NCBI GenBank assembly: GCA_017442765.1
Contig: JAFRZC010000171.1
Location: 1 to 5,749 of the forward strand
DNA: 5,749 nucleotides
Origin: Prevotella sp.
Lineage (GTDB): Bacteria > Bacteroidota > Bacteroidia > Bacteroidales > Bacteroidaceae
Direction: 5' to 3'
Part shown: positions 1 through 5,749 of the stretch, in pieces
How the letters are laid out: the number at the start of each line of letters is the position of its first letter
Position numbering within the stretch: position 1 is the first letter of the stretch
Program-made: the position numbers and the translations under genes
The notes under the pieces: generated by a model
What the model saw: the letters and a program-made list of their open reading frames with translations, nothing else
Told to the model about the DNA's origin: nothing
The model's database searches: none

Positions 1-115
1 AGGAACCGGAGTGCGAGATTCCCGTGGCCCGCAAGCTCGTGGAGCTCATCCCCGAGTGTACCCGTCTGCGTGCCGAGGCCGAGGCCAGCATCAAGGACGA
101 CACCATCACCCTAAG

Positions 116-148
116 ATTGGCTGTTAGCTCTTTGCCATTAGCTATTAG

Positions 149-157
<9 letters not shown>
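116..157. repeat. Degenerate 7-bp repeat array, first block, inside ispG
   Basis: Six consecutive heptamers in exact register: ATTGGCT, GTTAGCT, CTTTGCC, ATTAGCT, ATTAGCC, AACAGCC. The consensus is about NTTAGCY. A 39-bp non-repeat spacer follows (158-196), then two more units (AACAGCC at 197-203 and AACAGCT at 204-210). The ispG frame changes inside this stretch. The span 116-210 is 95 bp, which is 2 modulo 3, exactly the offset seen between the upstream and downstream ispG frames. Confidence 0.85.
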
Positions 158-691
<534 letters not shown>

Positions 692-696
692 CGACA

Positions 697-1245
697 ATGA
701 AAAAACTTATCTTCCTCAACATCGCAGCCATGCTGCTGACAGCCTGCCAGATGAAAGGCAACAACACAGAAACCACTCAGGAGCAGACCGCTCAGAATGC
801 CGCCATCCCCGCCGAGGGCACCGAGGTGGGCAACAAGTACATCGACATCAAACTGCCTGGCATACAGGGCAATAACGTTGCTGTCAGCGACTATGTCGCC
901 AAGAACCGCTACACCCTCATCGACTTCTGGGCCTCTTGGTGCCCGCCTTGCCGCGCCGAGATGCCTACTATCGTCAAGGCCTACGCCCAGTACCACGCCC
1001 AAGGTTTCGAGGTCGTCGGCGTGTCACTCGACAACAACCGCGAGGCATGGCTTGCCGCCCTCGAGAGGCTCGGCATGACATGGCCCCAGATGAGCGACCT
1101 CAAGGGTTGGGAGTGTCAGGGTGCACAGCTCTATCACATCCAGGCCATCCCCGCCAACGTCCTTGTCGACCAACAGGGCATCATCGTCGCCAAAGACCTG
1201 CGCGGCGAGAGCCTGCTCCAGAAGATTGCCGAGCTGATGCATTAA
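697..1245 (+). CDS. TlpA/ResA-like thioredoxin-fold lipoprotein
   Basis: A predicted lipoprotein thiol-disulfide oxidoreductase of 182 residues. Residues 1-17 form a lipoprotein signal peptide with lipobox LTAC and lipidation Cys17. Residues 18-45 are a polar Gln/Thr/Glu-rich tether. A TlpA/ResA-type thioredoxin domain covers about 46-180, with active site WCPPC (Trp81, Cys82, Cys85) after TLIDFWAS, then FEVVGVSLD and the cis-Pro segment QAIPANVLVD (Pro152). An extra Cys140 sits in GWECQGAQLYHI. It should be anchored in the envelope and reduce or exchange disulfides there; the substrate cannot be told. Many Bacteroidetes relatives carry an extra N-terminal DUF4369-like domain, which is absent here. 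The ATG lies 5 bp after the ispG stop, which implies translation from the same message; no strong Shine-Dalgarno sequence is visible, as is usual in this phylum. Family assignment is secure, specific role unknown. Confidence 0.93.
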   Translation: MKKLIFLNIAAMLLTACQMKGNNTETTQEQTAQNAAIPAEGTEVGNKYIDIKLPGIQGNNVAVSDYVAKNRYTLIDFWASWCPPCRAEMPTIVKAYAQYHAQGFEVVGVSLDNNREAWLAALERLGMTWPQMSDLKGWECQGAQLYHIQAIPANVLVDQQGIIVAKDLRGESLLQKIAELMH

Positions 1246-1289
1246 AGAACATGGTGCCATGAAAGGCATATCCTGATTGGCAGACGCAG

Positions 1290-1589
1290 ATGAAAGTACG
1301 AATCACAGCCATCCGCCAGACGGTCTATCCAGACCTGATGGCCAAATACGAAAACCCCATCGAGCACACTTGCGATGTCAGGGAAGGCCAGCAATGGATT
1401 TCCGTTGACGGCAAGTGTCCCGAAGGGATGTGTCCCTCCGCGTGGTCTTCCATGCAGGAGTTTGTAGCGTCGTTAGCGAAAGGCGAGGGCAACTTTTATG
1501 ACGGCTGGATGAAGAACCCCATGAGCGCGATGATCAGCTGCAACGACGGTTTCCGTCCGTTCAGTTTCTATATAGAAGCGATAGAGTGA
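1290..1589 (+). CDS. TIGR04076-type small Cys-containing protein
   Basis: A 99-residue cytosolic protein with no signal peptide or membrane segment. The layout matches my recollection of the TIGR04076 family: an N-terminal strand MKVRITAIRQ followed by TVYPDLMAKY, a Cys at 28, then EGMCPSAW with Cys48 (and Cys43 just before), a Gly/Phe/Trp segment NFYDGWMKNP, and a C-terminal SCNDGFRPFSFYIEAIE with Cys84. The four Cys (28, 43, 48, 84) could bind a metal or act in redox chemistry, but that is inference; no biochemical role for the family is known to me. It starts 44 bp after the thioredoxin gene on the same strand with no terminator seen between them, so it is probably the last gene of the operon. 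The length is normal for the family as I know it. Confidence 0.78.
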   Translation: MKVRITAIRQTVYPDLMAKYENPIEHTCDVREGQQWISVDGKCPEGMCPSAWSSMQEFVASLAKGEGNFYDGWMKNPMSAMISCNDGFRPFSFYIEAIE

Positions 1590-1598
1590 CTCTTCTGT

Positions 1599-1730
1599 TC
1601 ACGATGGAGGAAGATTGTCGTCCGACCCGGGCTTATCGGGAATCACGACAGGGTCCTCACTTCCCTTGCCTTGGTATGAAGACGCAACAAAGATACAGAG
1701 TATCTTCGTCGATTCATCTGCAAAGATGAA
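1599..1730 (-). pseudogene. Possible C-terminal gene remnant or short ORF
   Basis: On the minus strand an open frame runs from just after a TGA at 1731-1733 to a TGA at 1599-1601, 43 codons. It ends in a protein-like polar tail (KGSEDPVVIPDKPGSDDNLPPS). It has no ATG, and it lies directly downstream of the degenerate promoter module copy at 1712-1777. It may be the tail of a decayed gene, or only chance. I do not recognise a family. Confidence 0.25.
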
Positions 1731-1740
1731 TCAATTTTTT
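1711..1740 (+). terminator. Terminator-like hairpin after the ispG operon
   Basis: A perfect 9-bp stem, GATTCATCT (1711-1719) and AGATGAATC (1724-1732), closes a GCAA loop and is followed by AATTTTTT. Geometry fits an intrinsic terminator for the plus-strand operon that ends at 1589, although the stem is AT-rich and lies about 120 bp beyond the stop. The hairpin overlaps the degenerate promoter module copy. Confidence 0.55.
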
Positions 1741-1777
1741 GGAGATATCCAAGGAAATGGAGCAAAAAGTTAACTTC
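1712..1777 (-). repeat. Degenerate copy of a promoter module (copy B)
   Basis: This stretch aligns along about 65 bp with 3009-3073. Shared blocks are ATTCATC, GCAAAGAT, TTTTGGAGA, ATCCAAG, AAATGG and CAAAA. Read on the minus strand it gives CTTGG, a 21-bp gap, and CATCTTTG (1721-1728), which is one base away from the TAnnTTTG -7 consensus. It is in the same orientation as the other copy, and the two bracket the secreted-protein gene. Confidence 0.7.
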
Positions 1778-1882
1778 TAACATGCCGAAGGTGAAGCGTC
1801 TGACCCCATACGTAATTCATCTGTTGCTTTCATCTCTTATACATCAATTGGGTGCTGAATCGTTATTATAGCATTACCACCA

Positions 1883-2956
1883 TTATTGGGGACTGAATGT
1901 TACAGAAGGCCCTACTTCAAGGACCATAAAGAAAATTTGGAATCCGTCTGGACTTTTAAAATAATAGTCCTTACTATCTTTTCGGTTTGTGGCATACATT
2001 TTTGTAGTTTCCTCATCATATTCATAATTGATTTTTGCAGCCTCAGCCTTCACTTTTTCAAACGAAATCTGTTTCAAATGAAGCATTATGTCCGTTTTCT
2101 TACGAGACTTCTTAGTTACAGTTATATGATTCTTTGTTACAGGTGAGACTCCTGAGAATGTCGTTCCGAGAAAAAATTCTCCAACATAATTATCTTTAGG
2201 CTCTGTAGGATTCCAACCAGCAGAACTCAATTTCTCTCGAATCTTTTTGAAATCTTTTAAATGTACCAACTCGTCAAGAAATGCAAAATCTTCTAACGAA
2301 GAGTCAGGTTGTTTAGGCTCTGTAACTCTTTCTTTAGTTTCAATCTGTTTTCTGCCATTTGCATTAGAGTTCTTGGTATCCTGTGATTGAGGCTCCTCTT
2401 GTGACGCAGGAGCATTCGTTTCTTTTCCGTTATCCGTGATATACATTCCCAACTCATAGTCACCAGAGTCAAACGGGCCAGATGAATATGTCACTTCTCC
2501 ATAAGGCAACTTAAGTGTTGGAGTTCCATTATTATTTGTCCATTTTCCCCCATAGAGTGCTATCATTTCTTTCTTGAGCCTGTTAATACGGTTAGTTGCG
2601 GCTGCCTGTGTATTAACCATATTAACGATTGACACAGTCTTAACACGATTATTCTCTGCTGTTATACAAATCTCAGACAACATCCCATAGACATTGCCTC
2701 TAAGAAATGTTTGAGACGGATCATTACTGAACCCCCATCCGTCAGCAAATCCTTTCTGACGAAGGGCTTTTTCAAATGCTTTCACATCGCCACCCATTTT
2801 AAGTCCAAGGAACTCCATGTGATCACGTTGTATAACAGGCACAGCACTTGTCGTGGTCGCACGTCTCTGAGGTGCTGCCTTCCGCTGTTGCGCCATCATG
2901 GGCATCACTGAGCCGAATATGAATGCTACTGCCAAAAATAATAGAATTCGTTTCAT
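1883..2956 (-). CDS. Secreted protein of unknown function, two-domain
   Basis: I do not recognise a named family. The 357-residue product starts with a clear Sec signal peptide (MKRILLFLAVAFIFGSVMPMMA, probable cleavage after Ala22), so it is exported, probably to the periplasm; no lipobox is seen. A basic Gln/Arg/Thr stretch follows (23-40). A first globular region (about 45-175) begins HMEFLGLKMGGDVKAFEKAL and contains a helix RINRLKKEMIALYGGKW. A polar Glu/Gln/Lys/Asn linker (176-218) separates it from a second region (about 220-357) that opens LDELVHLKDFKKIREKLSSAGW and ends in a strand-rich segment. Both regions open with a similar F-x-x-h-x-x-x-L-x-x-x-G-F/W helix, which suggests a duplicated fold. 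Base composition is clearly more AT-rich than the flanking genes, consistent with an accessory gene. A good TAnnTTTG promoter lies about 60 bp upstream of the ATG. No strong terminator is seen after the stop. Confidence 0.85.
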   Translation of the reverse strand: MKRILLFLAVAFIFGSVMPMMAQQRKAAPQRRATTTSAVPVIQRDHMEFLGLKMGGDVKAFEKALRQKGFADGWGFSNDPSQTFLRGNVYGMLSEICITAENNRVKTVSIVNMVNTQAAATNRINRLKKEMIALYGGKWTNNNGTPTLKLPYGEVTYSSGPFDSGDYELGMYITDNGKETNAPASQEEPQSQDTKNSNANGRKQIETKERVTEPKQPDSSLEDFAFLDELVHLKDFKKIREKLSSAGWNPTEPKDNYVGEFFLGTTFSGVSPVTKNHITVTKKSRKKTDIMLHLKQISFEKVKAEAAKINYEYDEETTKMYATNRKDSKDYYFKSPDGFQIFFMVLEVGPSVTFSPQ

Positions 2957-3008
2957 ATTAGTAAGTATTTAAAGGTTTTTAGTTCATCCCCGCCATTAGC
3001 GGAAAAAC

Positions 3009-3073
3009 ATTCATCGGCAAAGATAATCATTATTTTGGAGACATCCAAGAAAATGGGACAAAAGTTTTGCTTC
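3009..3073 (-). repeat. Promoter module, intact copy (copy A)
   Basis: The better-preserved member of the pair with 1712-1777. It contains the complete promoter of the minus-strand secreted-protein gene plus about 25 bp further upstream that are also shared (ATCCAAG through AAATGG and CAAAA). A shorter core, GCAAAGATAATSATTATTT, recurs at 5049-5067 in the divergent promoter region, so the core may be a common promoter form in this genome. Confidence 0.7.
3018..3048 (-). promoter_or_regulatory. Bacteroidetes-type promoter for the secreted-protein gene
   Basis: On the minus strand, TATCTTTG (3018-3025) is an exact TAnnTTTG -7 box. A TTG (3046-3048, within CTTGG) lies 20 bp upstream, close to the spacing expected for the -33 box in this phylum. 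Transcription would start near 3010, giving a leader of about 55 nt before the ATG at 2956. No Shine-Dalgarno sequence is visible; the leader end is AT-rich. Confidence 0.72.
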
Positions 3074-3198
3074 GCGCGTGCGTATATATATGGGATACCC
3101 AAAACGAACCCTCACCTCCCGCACCTCCCACACCTACGTCGGGTGTGGGAGGTGTGAGAGGTGAGGGGTGTATTTCTATTTCGCTATATATACGCGCG
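3073..3198. repeat. Nested inverted-repeat hairpin element
   Basis: The inner stem pairs 3109-3134 with 3142-3167 (26 bp, two non-Watson-Crick positions) around a 7-nt loop TACGTCG. Each arm is itself built on a 9-bp period (CTCACCTCC, CGCACCTCC, CACACCTAC). The outer arms are CGCGCG followed by TATATATA (3073-3090, with a TGCG insertion) and CTATATATACGCGCG (3184-3198). The whole is about 126 bp, has no coding capacity of note, and resembles a REP or MITE-like non-autonomous element. It could also act as a bidirectional attenuator. There is no clear target-site duplication. Confidence 0.65.
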
Positions 3199-3263
3199 AC
3201 CGTGACGATTTCACCACACGCCTATATTTTTTCACGAGAGGCCGTGACGTTTTTACGGCAGGC

Positions 3264-3335
3264 TTAAATGACATAACCTAACGATAGGAACAGTCCTCCG
3301 AAAATAACCCGGATGATGTTTCCGAATGTTGTCAT
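3264..3335 (-). CDS. Candidate 23-residue single-pass membrane microprotein
   Basis: An ATG at 3335 opens a 23-codon frame ending in TAA, MTTFGNIIRV then IFGGLFLSLGYVI. Almost the whole peptide is one hydrophobic helix long enough to cross a membrane. It begins 24 bp after the nucleoside kinase stop on the same strand, so it could be translated from the kinase message. The GNIIxxhFGGLFhxLGY pattern recalls the N-terminus of YccF-type membrane proteins as I remember them, so it may be a truncated remnant rather than a true microprotein. No ribosome binding site is evident, but the phylum often lacks one. Confidence 0.35.
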   Translation of the reverse strand: MTTFGNIIRVIFGGLFLSLGYVI

Positions 3336-3359
3336 AATGCCTATTATTAAAAGGGTTTG

Positions 3360-5018
3360 CTAATAGTTGAACGACGAGCCGCCGAGGAACTCGCGGAGGA
3401 GCGACGTCGGGGGTATCTGCGTGTCGGGGATGGGCTTGATGTAACGCAGGAACTTCAGCAGGCGGTAGGCCTCGGCATATTCCGGTATGTTCTCAGGCAC
3501 CTGCTCCAGTAGCGGCTCCGCCTCGCGCTTCAGCACGGCGAGTTCGAAGAGCATGGCGGTGTTGAACATGGCGTCGGCGTTCTCCTGGTAGGGGAATATC
3601 CAGCGGTTCTCGCCAGCCCTGACCGACGGCCAGCGGCGGATGGTCTCCTGAGCAGAGACGCCGCGGTACTTGTTGTCGCGGATGATGCGGCGTAGCAGGC
3701 GGTTGTCGGTGGTGGGGATGTAGTTGTGTTTGTCTAAGAGCAGCGTGGTCAGTGCCGAGGCATAGACGCGGAACACCTGGTGAGGCGGCACCTGCGACAT
3801 GAGCTCAGGGTTCAGGGCGTGGATACCCTCGACGACGAGCACCTCGTCGTCATGTAGGGTGAGACGCCGTCCGCTCATCATCGAGCGTCCTGTGGGGAAG
3901 TCGTAGCGCGGCAGCTCTACCTCATCACCGCGCAGCAGGGCGGTCATTTGCTGGTTCAGCAAGTCGAGGTTCAGGGCGTGCAGATGTTCGAAGTCGTAGT
4001 CGCCCTTCTCGTCACGCGGCGTCTTCTCGCGGTCGACGAAGTAGTCGTCGAGGGAGATGCCCACGGGTTTGATGCCGTTGACGGCGAGTTGTACCGAGAG
4101 GCGCTTGCAGGTAGTCGTCTTACCTGAGCTGGACGGGCCTGCAATGAGCACGAGTTTGATGTCGCGCCTACGGGCAATGTCGTCGGCAATCATCGATATC
4201 TTCTTCTCCTGGAGGGCCTCTGAGATTTGTATGAGTCGCGACGAGTAACCGGCGTCGATGGCCTCGTTCAGGTCGCCAATGGTGCACAGTCCGATGATGT
4301 CCTGCCAGCGGTGGTGCTCCTTGAAGATGCCGAACATCTTGTCCTGATGCACCATCTCACCCAGCTCTGTGGGGTGCTCCGCCGAGGGTATGCGCAGCAG
4401 CAGACCGTCGTAGTATTTCTCCAGTCCGAAGAGGTAGAGCTGGCTGGTATTGGTCAGCAGTGCACCGTAGTAATAGTCTATGTAGCCGTCAATCTCGTAG
4501 TAGGTAGTATAGAGCCGTCCGTTGCTCTTGAGCAGTTTCACCTTCGAGTAGGTATGCAGGTCGGTGAACAGACGGATGGCCTCGTCGGTAGTGGTCTCGT
4601 GGCGGTGGATGGGCAGGCCGGCGTCGATAATCTCCTGCATCTGGCTGCGGATAAGGCCGGCATCGGCGGGTGTCACGGGATGCCCGATGTCCAGATTGAC
4701 AAAATAACCGTTTGACACGGGAATGTCTATCGACACCTTACACTTGTCGAACAGGTCGTGAACGGCCTTGCACAGCACAAAGAAGAGCGAGCGGGTGTAG
4801 GCCCTGAGGCCGCTTGGTGAGGTGATGTCCAGAAACTCCACGTCTTTCCGCTTGTAGACGCGGAAATGCATACCCTCCACCTTGTTGTTCACATGAGCCA
4901 GCACGGGCCCGTATGTCATCTGCAGACCCGTCTGCTGGTAGACTTCCTCGAGTGTGGCACCCATGGGGACGCTCACCGTCTGCCCGTTATTAAGGCATTT
5001 CACCTGTATCATTTCCAT
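3360..5018 (-). CDS. Nucleoside kinase with ThrRS-like N-terminal region (uridine kinase family)
   Basis: A complete 552-residue cytosolic P-loop kinase of the uridine kinase/phosphoribulokinase superfamily, expected to phosphorylate a nucleoside (probably uridine or cytidine) with a nucleoside triphosphate for pyrimidine salvage. Residues 1-65 look like a TGS/ubiquitin-like domain (MIQVKCLNNGQTVSVPMGAT). Residues 66-250 resemble the second additional domain of threonyl-tRNA synthetases, with a partly retained His-rich segment (GHPVTPADAG and GLPIHRHE). The kinase domain begins near 287: Walker A GPSSSGKTT (294-302), the base/sugar-binding SLDDYF (322-327), PRYDFPTGR (370-378), VVEGIHALN (395-403), and a basic lid around RRIIRDNKYRG. 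This architecture is conserved in Bacteroidetes and some other bacteria; the role of the N-terminal half is not established to my knowledge. The Met at 5018 is chosen because its leader is only about 25 nt from a TATCTTTG box; Met3 is an alternative start. Substrate is inferred from family only. Confidence 0.92.
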   Translation of the reverse strand: MEMIQVKCLNNGQTVSVPMGATLEEVYQQTGLQMTYGPVLAHVNNKVEGMHFRVYKRKDVEFLDITSPSGLRAYTRSLFFVLCKAVHDLFDKCKVSIDIPVSNGYFVNLDIGHPVTPADAGLIRSQMQEIIDAGLPIHRHETTTDEAIRLFTDLHTYSKVKLLKSNGRLYTTYYEIDGYIDYYYGALLTNTSQLYLFGLEKYYDGLLLRIPSAEHPTELGEMVHQDKMFGIFKEHHRWQDIIGLCTIGDLNEAIDAGYSSRLIQISEALQEKKISMIADDIARRRDIKLVLIAGPSSSGKTTTCKRLSVQLAVNGIKPVGISLDDYFVDREKTPRDEKGDYDFEHLHALNLDLLNQQMTALLRGDEVELPRYDFPTGRSMMSGRRLTLHDDEVLVVEGIHALNPELMSQVPPHQVFRVYASALTTLLLDKHNYIPTTDNRLLRRIIRDNKYRGVSAQETIRRWPSVRAGENRWIFPYQENADAMFNTAMLFELAVLKREAEPLLEQVPENIPEYAEAYRLLKFLRYIKPIPDTQIPPTSLLREFLGGSSFNY

Positions 5019-5046
5019 ATTCTCAACCGTATTAGATATTTTTTTG

Positions 5047-5090
5047 CTGCAAAGATAATGATTATTTGGAAATTATTCGTATCTTTGTAG
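5047..5090. promoter_or_regulatory. Divergent promoter pair in a short inverted repeat
   Basis: CTGCAAAGATA (5047-5057) and TATCTTTGTAG (5080-5090) are inverted copies differing at one base. Each holds an exact TATCTTTG -7 box: one on the minus strand (5050-5057) facing the nucleoside kinase, one on the plus strand (5080-5087) facing the Na/Pi cotransporter gene. The -33 boxes are weak: at the expected distance neither strand shows a clear TTTG. Each promoter's upstream region overlaps the other, so initiation in the two directions could interfere. Leaders would be about 25 nt each. Confidence 0.65.
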
Positions 5091-5115
5091 CCGAAATTAT
5101 AAAAAAACTAATCCC

Positions 5116-5749
5116 ATGTCCATCTGGATTATCATCAAACTGCTCGGCTCGCTCGCCCTTCTGATGTTTGGAATGAAGGCTATGAGTGAGGCGTTGCAGA
5201 AAATGGCCGGACCGCAGTTGCGCCACGTCCTCGGAGCCATGACCACCAACCGCTTCACGGGAATGTTGACAGGTACGCTGGTGACGGCGTCTGTCCAGTC
5301 GTCAACAGCAACGACGGTGATGACCGTGTCGTTTGTCAATGCCGGTCTGCTCACCCTGGCGCAGGCCATCTCCGTCATCATGGGTGCCAACATCGGTACG
5401 ACGCTGACGGCCTGGATCATGTCGGCAGGTATGTCGTTCGACATCAGTATCGTGTCCTATGTGGGCTTCTTCCTGGGTATCATCCTTATCTATATGAAGA
5501 AGCACCGCTACATCGGCGACTTCCTCTTCGGACTGGGTCTGCTGCTCTTAGGACTGACAACCCTGCGACTGACGGGTAACGAGATGGATCTGGGACATAA
5601 CGCGGCGGTATTGAGCTTCTTTGCCTCGTTCGACCCCACGTCGTTCCTCACGACACTCGTCTTCCTGCTGTTAGGCGGTGTGCTGACGTTCTGCGTACAG
5701 TCGTCGGCTGCCGTGATGGCCATCACCATGATACTGTGCTCCAGCGGCG
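5116..5749 (+). CDS. Na/Pi cotransporter family protein (NptA/PNaS type), 3' partial
   Basis: The first 211 residues of a polytopic inner-membrane sodium/phosphate symporter; the gene continues past the right edge. The start ATG follows an A-rich leader (AAAAAAACTAATCCC) with no Shine-Dalgarno sequence, about 28 bp after a TATCTTTG box. The family signature appears twice, as expected from the inverted-repeat fold: VQSSTATT (residues 60-67) with GANIGTT (90-96) in the first half, and VQSSAAV (194-200) opening the second. Hydrophobic helices are visible around 5-22, 46-60, 72-90, 112-126, 133-150 and 176-195. Bacterial members often carry a PhoU-like C-terminal domain, which would lie outside the window. 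Whether the substrate is phosphate or another anion cannot be told. It is transcribed divergently from the nucleoside kinase gene. Confidence 0.93.
   Translation, partial: MSIWIIIKLLGSLALLMFGMKAMSEALQKMAGPQLRHVLGAMTTNRFTGMLTGTLVTASVQSSTATTVMTVSFVNAGLLTLAQAISVIMGANIGTTLTAWIMSAGMSFDISIVSYVGFFLGIILIYMKKHRYIGDFLFGLGLLLLGLTTLRLTGNEMDLGHNAAVLSFFASFDPTSFLTTLVFLLLGGVLTFCVQSSAAVMAITMILCSSG

Larger units (their letters stand above)
1590..1882. other. Intergenic region between convergent genes
   Basis: No convincing gene lies in these 293 bp. The region contains a terminator-like hairpin (1711-1740), a degenerate copy of the promoter module found upstream of the minus-strand gene (1712-1777), a short open minus-strand frame that may be a gene remnant (1599-1730), and a small inverted repeat AAGATAC/GTATCTT (1690-1696 and 1700-1706). 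Nothing is recognised from 1780 to 1840. An imperfect 20-bp direct repeat occupies 1843-1862 and 1881-1900. Confidence 0.6.
2957..3359. other. Intergenic region rich in repeats
   Basis: About 400 bp without a conventional gene. From left to right it holds the leader of the minus-strand secreted-protein gene, including a small CCGC/GCGG hairpin (2990-3002), its promoter module (3009-3073), a nested inverted-repeat element (3073-3198), two CCGTGACG direct repeats (3200-3257), and a 23-codon hydrophobic microORF on the minus strand (3264-3335). Confidence 0.7.

Noticed and set aside
936..1262. Plus-strand frame overlapping the thioredoxin gene
   Set aside because: It is out of frame with the clear WCPPC lipoprotein; the Arg/Pro-rich translation is typical of a shadow frame.
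1614..1649. GTCGT/ACGAC and CCGA/TCGG nested complementarity
   Set aside because: The stems are short with a large interior bulge and no T-run; chance pairing is likely.
1690..1706. AAGATAC/GTATCTT inverted repeat with an embedded TATCTTTG box at 1688-1695
   Set aside because: It has an exact -7 box on the minus strand but no -33 partner at a suitable distance and no good gene downstream, so it is not called a promoter.
1886..2146. 86-codon plus-strand frame opposite the secreted-protein gene
   Set aside because: It is antisense to a frame with a clean signal peptide and promoter; the hydrophobic look comes from the complement of Lys/Glu codons.
3067..3267. 66-codon plus-strand frame across the hairpin element
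   Set aside because: The Ser/Pro-rich then Gly/Val-rich translation only mirrors the 9-bp repeats of the inverted arms; no coding signal.
4227..4715. 162-codon plus-strand frame inside the nucleoside kinase gene
   Set aside because: It is antisense to conserved kinase sequence; it is Val/Gln/Leu-rich, as expected from the complement of His/Tyr/Asp codons.
5097..5444. 115-codon minus-strand frame opposite the Na/Pi cotransporter
   Set aside because: The plus strand carries the duplicated QSS motifs and a promoter; the minus frame is a shadow.

Overview
The window looks like a chromosomal segment of a Prevotella-type bacterium (Bacteroidales). Three things point there: promoter boxes of the TAnnTTTG class with no obvious Shine-Dalgarno sequences, the large Bacteroidetes form of IspG, and a nucleoside kinase carrying a ThrRS-like N-terminal half. 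Species cannot be fixed from the sequence.

Layout. (1) Positions 1-1589, plus strand, form a compact likely operon: the 3' part of ispG (MEP isoprenoid pathway, Fe-S enzyme), a TlpA/ResA-like thioredoxin lipoprotein starting 5 bp later, and a small Cys-containing TIGR04076-type protein. In this sequence ispG is interrupted by two blocks of degenerate 7-bp repeats (consensus about NTTAGCY), and its reading frame breaks inside the first block. (2) Positions 1590-1882 hold no clear gene, but contain a terminator-like hairpin, a degenerate copy of a promoter module and a possible gene remnant. (3) Positions 1883-2956, minus strand, encode an AT-richer secreted protein of unknown function; a better copy of the same promoter module lies just upstream of it. 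(4) Positions 2957-3359 hold that promoter, a large nested inverted-repeat element and a 23-codon hydrophobic microORF. (5) Positions 3360-5018, minus strand, encode a complete 552-residue P-loop nucleoside kinase. (6) A compact divergent promoter region with two opposed TATCTTTG boxes separates it from a plus-strand Na/Pi-cotransporter family gene, which runs off the right edge.

The conserved genes are housekeeping and GC-rich. The unusual signals are the repeats: heptamer arrays inside an essential coding gene, a duplicated promoter module bracketing an AT-rich accessory gene, and a hairpin element resembling a non-autonomous mobile repeat. No CRISPR array, tRNA, rRNA, transposase or defence system was recognised.
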